Assembly: GCA_028875855.1 (NCBI GenBank)
Contig: JAGWVA010000039.1
Span: 1 to 37,552 of the forward strand
Reading direction: 5' to 3'
DNA length: 37,552 bases
Source of the DNA: Paracoccaceae bacterium
Lineage (GTDB): Bacteria > Pseudomonadota > Alphaproteobacteria > Rhodobacterales > Rhodobacteraceae
Both the position numbers and the translations under genes were made by a program. The notes beneath the pieces are model-generated. The model saw only the letters and a program-made list of their open reading frames with translations, made no database searches and was not told where the DNA came from. Below, piece by piece: positions 32,331-37,552 of this stretch. Position 1 is the first letter of the stretch. The number at the start of each line of letters is the position of its first letter.

Positions 32331-34727
32331 ATGATCGGCTTTGGCCTTGCCATCACCTACACCCGCCACCGCAACGCGCCGCCACGGGTGCCGCTGCAAT
32401 TCCTGTCCGCCTTCTGGCAACTTGCCGACAGCCCGAGCGCGGCGGGCGACCGGGTCTCGGTGAGCGTGAAGGGCCTGCCCTATTCGGGGGGCGGCCCGCT
32501 CGATGCGATCGAGGTGCAGGTGGACAGCGGATCGGGCTACGGCATGCCGCAGTCCCTTGGCCTGAGCGGCCCTGGCACGGTCACGCTGACGGTGCTGGCC
32601 GGGGTGGCGGCGCGGGTGCAGATCCGCGCGGTGAATGCCATGGGGGCCGGGCCATGGTCGCCCGCGCAGGTCGTGACGCCCTCGACCCTTGCCCCGCAGA
32701 CACCCGTCACGGCCATCGCCGAGGCGGGCTGGCAGGCGACCTATCCCGCGCCGCCGACGCTCGACCCCGTTGCCGCGCCCGAGGTTCTGGCGGTGCGCAG
32801 GCAGGGCTTTGACGCCACCGGTCAGCCCGTCGCGGTGGACGAGACGGTGACGTTGATGGCGCGCGTCCGCCTGCCCTATCCCGATCAGGCCACGCTGACC
32901 GCGGATCAGGTGGCGCTGTCGGATTTCATCCATGCGCCGGATGCGATCGGCGGCGTGACGAACGGCTCGACGCTGGCCTATCCCCGGCCGATCTGTTGCT
33001 GGCTGACGCCCGACATGGGGCGGGCCACGGGGCCGACCTATCCGGTGCGCCTTGCCGTCGCCCATGCCTATGCCCGGCAGGGGCGGCCCGTGGCCTGCGT
33101 CAAGTTCATCGTCTCGGACGGCAGCGCGACGGTCGAACAGACCGTGAGCGCCATGACCTCGCGCGCTTTCGCCTCGGGGCTGCACATGCCCTATTTCGAG
33201 GCAGCGCTCGATCTTTCGACGCTTGCGCCCGGCGCGCTCTGCACGGTGGATGCGGTGATTTACCCATGGGTCGGCGAGGCCTATCGGGCCTCGGTCGATG
33301 GCGCGGCCTATCCGTCGATCAATTTCACCGTGCTGAAGCTTCTCAATGATCGGGACGGCAGTTTCGGCACGGGTTACGCCTATGTCGATGTCGCAGGCGG
33401 CAGCGATGCCGCCGGCGTCGTGTCGGGCCTCGCGGCAACCGCCGCCAGCGCGCCGTTCCAGACGGTGGCCGGGGCTGCCACGGCGATCAAGGCGTTCAAC
33501 AGCGCGCAGTTCGGCCGGGCCGAGGCCGGGGGCGGCGTGATCCGGCTTCAACCGGGCACGCACCAGCATTCGGGATTCGCCGCGGCGGGCGCTTCGGCCT
33601 GTCCGCTGGTGATCGAGGCGGCGGACCCGGCGCAGCGCGCCGCCACGATCTACACCGACGGGGCGGTGAGCGTGTCGGGCGGTTTCCCCGGAAAGGTCAC
33701 CCTGCGCAACCTCACCCTGCGCAAGGGCGGCGCCGCGACGGTATTTCTGGATACCGGGGCGGGGCCGACGACGATGGACCGGCAGATGGTCTTCGAGGCG
33801 GTTGCCTTCGACCGGAACGGGCAGGCCAGCTACGGCGCCTGGCTCTATCGGCCGGGGCGCTGCTGGATGGTGGATTGCACCGGCGATCCCGCCGCCGCGC
33901 TGGGAATCTACGGCAACGTGGTGAAGGAGATCGTGCTGATCGGCTGCAACTTTCCGGGCCAGACCGCGACCGCGGTTTACAACGCGCTGGCAAGCCGGCT
34001 GTCCTGGGCCTGCGACATGGCGCCGACCACCGCGATGGAGATGCCGCAAGGCCAGATGTTCCATCACTGCTTCCTCAGCCAGACATCGACGGCCATGAAG
34101 GCCTTCCTTGTCAACAACGCGGTCGGCCCGGCGGGGCTTGCGCTTGCCGGCTGCGTGCTGGAGGCGACGGCGGGCGCGACATCGCCGGCGCTGTCGTTCT
34201 CTGCCGACTCGGTCACCGCGCCCGTGCAGAACGTCCTGTGCATCGGCAACACGGTCGTGGGCGCACGCAGCAACTGGCTTTACAACGAGACGGGCAGCGT
34301 GGCCGTCGCCAAGACCGGCTGGCAGCGCTTCAACGTGCACACCGACCACAACACCAAGACCGACATCTTCGGCCTGAACGGCGCTTTGACGGGCAACTGG
34401 CCGGCGGTTCACAACGTCGGCAGCCGCGCCAATGTGGCGTTGCAGGGGGACAGCGCGGGCAAGTCGGCCTGCGGCGTCGGCGTCTGGCTTGGCGAGGTGG
34501 CGGCGCTTGGCGATGTCTCGGGCAGCGACGTGGCGCCGGTCGTGGCGGACTGGGTGAACGATCAGTCCTTTGCGGGCGGCAAGGGCGGGCAGGGCGATTA
34601 CACGCCCGGCGCGTTGAACGCCCTGCCGCGCATTCCGGCCGGTCTGGCGCCCTACCCGGTCGATCAGGCGGGCCGGTCGCTGGACGATGCGGGCGCGGCC
34701 TGCGTGGGGGCGTTGCAGATGGCCTGA
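32331..34727 (+). CDS. Large FN3 plus parallel beta-helix protein of unknown function
   Basis: 798 residues from ATG 32331, preceded by GAGGA at 32319-32323. The frame is open to 31992 but there it lies over the divergent beta-helix gene and I doubt it is coding. Residues about 30-118 look like a fibronectin type III domain ending in GAGPWSPAQVVTPS; 120-340 form an unrecognised middle domain; from about 340 a beta-helix with many short turns follows and ends in the typical cap YPVDQAGRSLDDAG-CVGALQ. No signal peptide or membrane segment is visible, so export would need another route. The FN3/beta-helix layout recalls phage tail-spikes and surface polysaccharide-binding or -cleaving enzymes. 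Its C-terminal end overlaps the convergent acyltransferase by 64 bases. Confidence 0.75.
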   Translation: MIGFGLAITYTRHRNAPPRVPLQFLSAFWQLADSPSAAGDRVSVSVKGLPYSGGGPLDAIEVQVDSGSGYGMPQSLGLSGPGTVTLTVLAGVAARVQIRAVNAMGAGPWSPAQVVTPSTLAPQTPVTAIAEAGWQATYPAPPTLDPVAAPEVLAVRRQGFDATGQPVAVDETVTLMARVRLPYPDQATLTADQVALSDFIHAPDAIGGVTNGSTLAYPRPICCWLTPDMGRATGPTYPVRLAVAHAYARQGRPVACVKFIVSDGSATVEQTVSAMTSRAFASGLHMPYFEAALDLSTLAPGALCTVDAVIYPWVGEAYRASVDGAAYPSINFTVLKLLNDRDGSFGTGYAYVDVAGGSDAAGVVSGLAATAASAPFQTVAGAATAIKAFNSAQFGRAEAGGGVIRLQPGTHQHSGFAAAGASACPLVIEAADPAQRAATIYTDGAVSVSGGFPGKVTLRNLTLRKGGAATVFLDTGAGPTTMDRQMVFEAVAFDRNGQASYGAWLYRPGRCWMVDCTGDPAAALGIYGNVVKEIVLIGCNFPGQTATAVYNALASRLSWACDMAPTTAMEMPQGQMFHHCFLSQTSTAMKAFLVNNAVGPAGLALAGCVLEATAGATSPALSFSADSVTAPVQNVLCIGNTVVGARSNWLYNETGSVAVAKTGWQRFNVHTDHNTKTDIFGLNGALTGNWPAVHNVGSRANVALQGDSAGKSACGVGVWLGEVAALGDVSGSDVAPVVADWVNDQSFAGGKGGQGDYTPGALNALPRIPAGLAPYPVDQAGRSLDDAGAACVGALQMA

Positions 34728-35743
34728 GCCCTCTGCCGCCGGCCACGAGCCAGCGCGGGGCGTTCCACGAGGTGCCACGACAGCACCGCCATCAGCAGCG
34801 CAAGCGGCAGGCCAAGCGCGATGGAGACGAACGGGGTCGGCGCGGGAGAGCCGAGCGCCACAAGACCCTGCGCCGGCATGGCGTAGATGTAGAAGCCGTA
34901 GGAATAATCGCCCAGCCGGTTATAGCCCCGGATCGCCCCGCCGGGCACCGTCCCCAGCCAGAGCACGCCGTATCCCAGCCCGAGGATCAGCGCGGGAAAG
35001 GCAAGGGCGGTTCCGCGCAGGGCAACCGCCCCGCCTGCAAGCGCAAGCATCAGCGGCAGCGACACCACGACCGCGCGGCGATAGACATGGGCCGCGACGC
35101 CGACGGCGAAAGGCAGGCTCAGGATGCGCCACATCTCGATCCGGTAAGGCAGATGCGGCAGCGCCCAGAACAGCGCGTAGAGCACAGCCAGCACCGGCAG
35201 CCGCCGTCGCCCGATGAAGCCGAGCCAGCCGGCGAGGGCCAGGACGACGTAGCATGTCGCCTCGTGCTGGAGCGTCCAGATCGACCCCGCGACGGCGGGA
35301 TAGGGATTGGCGGTGAAGACACCCGGCAGGGTGAACTGCGGGCGAAAGAAGCTGAGATTGCCCAGCACGAACGACCATGTCGCGGGCGCGGCCAGATAGG
35401 CGCGGGGCGACAGGTCGCTGACAACGGGCCCAAGCAGGAACGCGATCAGCAGCAGCGCCACCGCCAGACCCGGCAAAATCCGCCGGGCGCGGGCGCGGGC
35501 GAAATCCGACAGGCCCGCGCTGCGTTCCCAGCTCGCGGTGATGAAGTAGCCCGAGATGAGGAAGAAGACATAGACAGCCAGCATGCCCAGCGAATGCCCC
35601 GTGGCCCCTTGAAGCGGTTCGACGGTCCCCCGGCCATAGCTGAGCGGCCATGCATGCGAGACCAGCACCGCGACCGCGGCCGCCATCCGGATCAGGTTGA
35701 AGTTGTTGTCCTGTCCCTGCGTGGCAGAGCCGAGCTTGCCCAT
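34664..35743 (-). CDS. Acyltransferase family 3 (OafA/ExoZ-type) membrane protein
   Basis: 359 residues, about ten membrane helices. N-terminal H30 in VLVSHAWPL and the arginine R19 in FNLIRMAAA are the conserved family residues; VFFLISGYFI follows. These proteins transfer acetyl or other acyl groups to sugars of surface polysaccharides. ATG 35743 has AGGAGG seven bases upstream. The last 19-20 residues (Ala/Ser rich, QAAPASSSDRPA) are read from the antisense strand of the neighbouring gene, which suggests the stop was lost and a new tail gained. It is 55 bases downstream of the flippase on the same strand. Confidence 0.92.
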   Translation of the reverse strand: MGKLGSATQGQDNNFNLIRMAAAVAVLVSHAWPLSYGRGTVEPLQGATGHSLGMLAVYVFFLISGYFITASWERSAGLSDFARARARRILPGLAVALLLIAFLLGPVVSDLSPRAYLAAPATWSFVLGNLSFFRPQFTLPGVFTANPYPAVAGSIWTLQHEATCYVVLALAGWLGFIGRRRLPVLAVLYALFWALPHLPYRIEMWRILSLPFAVGVAAHVYRRAVVVSLPLMLALAGGAVALRGTALAFPALILGLGYGVLWLGTVPGGAIRGYNRLGDYSYGFYIYAMPAQGLVALGSPAPTPFVSIALGLPLALLMAVLSWHLVERPALARGRRQRAQAICNAPTQAAPASSSDRPA

Positions 35744-35798
35744 GACTGCCCCTCCTGCACGGGCCGGTCCAGCATGGGCGCCTCGGGTTAAGCGAGTC

Positions 35799-37379
35799 TT
35801 AAGCCGCGTCGCTTGGGTCGTGGCGGGTCAGTTGGCGGTTGCGCAGGTAGCGGCGCAGGTCGTGCATCGACCGGACCGACAGCACGAACAGGGCGATCAT
35901 CATCACGAGCCCGCCGTAGCTGATCTGCGACATGTGGTGAGGCCGGTCGAACGTCGCCATGAAGAAGGCGGGCATGAAGGTCAGAAGGCTCAGCACCATC
36001 GCATGCATCATCCGGCCGATCGGCAGTTTCAACTGGTTGCGCATCACCCGAAGCGCCACCAGCGCGCCGAGCAGCTCGCCCAGGATGGCGACCAGGATCA
36101 CGCTTTCGGGCCCTGCGCCGCCAGCCGCGATGATGAAGGATACCGGCAGCAGCCCGACCCGCATGATGTTTCCGATCAGGGCGTTGCCCGAATGGGCCCG
36201 GGCCAGCGACACGATCCCGCTGCCGCCCTTGACGACCCAGAGCGCGTTCAGGATGCCGAACCAGATCAGAAGCGGCGCCAGCCCGGCATATTTCGGCCCC
36301 AGCACGAAGTGGACGAAGGGCGGACCGACGATCGAGACGCCCAGCAGGACGATGCCCGAAAAGAGCAGATGGGCCTCGATCGTGGCGGCGGCGAGGTGTT
36401 CGAAGGCCTCTCCCTTCTTCGCGGCCGAGAGCTGCGGCAGGAAGAACTTGGCCGCCGTCCCCGCAAGGATCAGGGCCGGGGTCAGCGTCAGCGTCTGGCC
36501 CATGGCGAACAGGGCAAGCGTCTCCATGCCCATCTCGCGCCCGACGATCATCTTGTCGCCGTTGAACACGGCAAACAGCATCACGCCCTCGACCATCAGC
36601 GGCCAGCCGAATCGCAGGCTCGACCGTCCGATCTCGGGGTCGAAGACGATGCGATAGGGCCGTTCGGCCAGCAGGTGGGTGGCGATCAGGATCGTCCCCG
36701 ACTGGATCAGCAGCGCATAAAGCATCACGCGGTAGTCGTGGTAGATCAGGAACAGCGGAACGATCGCCGCGACCGACAGGAAGATCGGGACCACATCGCT
36801 CAGCACGCTGGGCAGATAGCGCATCCGGCGGTGCATCCGCACCGGGTCGAGATGCTGGAACCCGCGCAAGAGCGGCACCACGGCGAGCAGGCGATAGGCC
36901 CAGATGACCTCGGGCGTGCCGAGAAAGCGCGCAAGCGGTGTTGCCAGCAGGAACAGCAGGACGCTGCCCACCACGCCGCGCATCGCCTGAAGACCGTGCA
37001 TCGCCGCCTGCATCCGGGGATTGTCGCCGTCGCGGTCCTGCACGAGTTGCTGGGGCAGGCCGAGGGCCGACATCATCTCGACCACGGCCAGCGACATGGC
37101 GAAGGTGGCGGCGATCCCGTAGTCGGAGACGCTGACCAGCCGCGCCACGCCGAGGTTGCGCAAGAGGTTCAGCGCCGAGCTCATCACCGACCCGGACAGG
37201 ATGATGAGGGCGATCCTCAGCATGGGCGACAGGCCCCGCCGTCGGGGCGGCTCGGCCCCCGTCGCTGTTCTGGCCGATGTTGCCCTGCGCTCATGCCCTC
37301 GTCCCCGCGATACCGTTCCACGCATGGCGCGCCGCAGTCCGGACCCGCCTGTTTGCGTGATATCGCCCTGAGGGATCAT
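35799..37379 (-). CDS. Wzx-type polysaccharide flippase (MOP superfamily)
   Basis: 526 residues from ATG 37379. Fourteen-helix flippase fold beginning at LRIALIILSGSVMSSALNLL (from about 37223) with the family feature ARLVSVSDYGIAATF; it moves lipid-linked sugar repeat units across the inner membrane. The N-terminal 50 residues before the first helix are Arg-rich and doubtful: starts at 37382, 37325 and 37223 are also in frame, and none has a strong ribosome-binding site. The gene ends 55 bases before the acyltransferase. It belongs with the priming transferase and polymerase in a surface-polysaccharide cluster. Confidence 0.82.
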   Translation of the reverse strand: MIPQGDITQTGGSGLRRAMRGTVSRGRGHERRATSARTATGAEPPRRRGLSPMLRIALIILSGSVMSSALNLLRNLGVARLVSVSDYGIAATFAMSLAVVEMMSALGLPQQLVQDRDGDNPRMQAAMHGLQAMRGVVGSVLLFLLATPLARFLGTPEVIWAYRLLAVVPLLRGFQHLDPVRMHRRMRYLPSVLSDVVPIFLSVAAIVPLFLIYHDYRVMLYALLIQSGTILIATHLLAERPYRIVFDPEIGRSSLRFGWPLMVEGVMLFAVFNGDKMIVGREMGMETLALFAMGQTLTLTPALILAGTAAKFFLPQLSAAKKGEAFEHLAAATIEAHLLFSGIVLLGVSIVGPPFVHFVLGPKYAGLAPLLIWFGILNALWVVKGGSGIVSLARAHSGNALIGNIMRVGLLPVSFIIAAGGAGPESVILVAILGELLGALVALRVMRNQLKLPIGRMMHAMVLSLLTFMPAFFMATFDRPHHMSQISYGGLVMMIALFVLSVRSMHDLRRYLRNRQLTRHDPSDAA

Positions 37380-37442
37380 CATCCACCCGCTCGTTCGGTT
37401 TGCGCCGGCTTTCCTGCGACCCCGTGTCAACGTATTGCGTTT

Positions 37443-37552
37443 TCAGTTTCCGGTTTGGTTGAGGACTGCGTTGAGAGTTTTTGCGAGGATTTTGATGTCA
37501 GTGATGAGGGAGAGGGTGTTTGCGTAGGCGGTGTCGTAGATTGCGCGGTCTG
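37443..37552 (-). CDS. C-terminal end of a probable sugar-phosphate transferase, cut by window edge
   Basis: 35 residues plus stop (TGA at 37445-37443) enter from the right edge, read leftward. The segment DTAYANTLSLITDIKILAKT resembles the C-terminus of polyprenyl-phosphate sugar transferases (ExoY/WcaJ type), where L-x-L-D-L-K-I-L-x-x-T is conserved near the end. Codons such as AAA, CAA, GGA and GCA are frequent, unlike all other genes here, so this gene may have a different origin. The assignment is tentative because most of the protein lies outside. Confidence 0.5.
   Translation of the reverse strand, partial: DRAIYDTAYANTLSLITDIKILAKTLNAVLNQTGN

Noticed and set aside
32151-34778. 875-codon open frame opposite the FN3/beta-helix gene
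   Set aside because: Arg/His/Gly-rich antisense shadow without any family feature; long because of high GC in third positions.
1-37552. CRISPR array, insertion sequence, prophage or toxin-antitoxin pair
   Set aside because: No regularly spaced repeats, transposase motifs, terminal inverted repeats or small overlapping toxin-antitoxin frames were found by eye.

Overview
The window is GC-rich DNA from an alphaproteobacterium, almost certainly a member of the Rhodobacteraceae (Rhodobacter/Paracoccus type). Three signs support this: a petA-petB-petC (fbcFBC) operon whose cytochrome b keeps R. capsulatus residue numbering (H97, H111, H198, H212, PEWY 294-297); a petP-petR regulator pair; and the order pckA / chvI-chvG-hprK-rapZ-manX-ptsH. 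A long acyl-CoA dehydrogenase that looks like methylsuccinyl-CoA dehydrogenase (Mcd) suggests the ethylmalonyl-CoA pathway. No insertion sequence, prophage or CRISPR array was found.

Layout. 1-5.3 kb: an M17 aminopeptidase (cut by the left edge), a small HPt-like protein, a beta-carbonic anhydrase, the MarR/response-regulator pair petP-petR, divergent ilvE, and a doubtful small membrane protein. 5.5-5.8 kb: tRNA-Lys(TTT) and tRNA-Lys(CTT). 5.9-9.9 kb: dapF-mtaB (overlapping), a small secreted cytochrome c, a PaiB-like FMN protein and a glutathione S-transferase. 10.1-12.9 kb: the cytochrome bc1 operon with a strong terminator. 13-17.5 kb: aroC, a secreted esterase of the PHB-depolymerase family, a ccdA-thioredoxin pair, an EamA transporter and HU. 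17.6-20.1 kb: AMP nucleosidase and a PlsC-type acyltransferase.

20.2-26.6 kb: envelope-stress and carbon/nitrogen signalling. ChvG-ChvI, HPr kinase, RapZ, an EIIA of the mannose type and HPr form one tightly packed leftward operon, divergent from pckA. This matches the incomplete regulatory PTS of alphaproteobacteria; enzyme I is not in the window. 26.6-29.2 kb: a TauE/SafE permease and the Mcd-like gene.

29.2-37.5 kb: an exopolysaccharide or surface-polysaccharide region. It holds a Wzy/O-antigen-ligase-like polymerase with an odd Pro/Ala/Arg tail, a secreted parallel beta-helix protein, a 798-residue FN3 plus beta-helix protein without signal peptide, an OafA-type acyltransferase, a Wzx-type flippase, and at the right edge the last 35 residues of what looks like a priming sugar-phosphate transferase, with codon use unlike its neighbours. 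This is the accessory part of the window and the best place to look for something undescribed. The other regions are well-known Rhodobacteraceae core genes, with a few unusual sequence details listed under findings. All assignments come from reading the sequence; no database search was possible.
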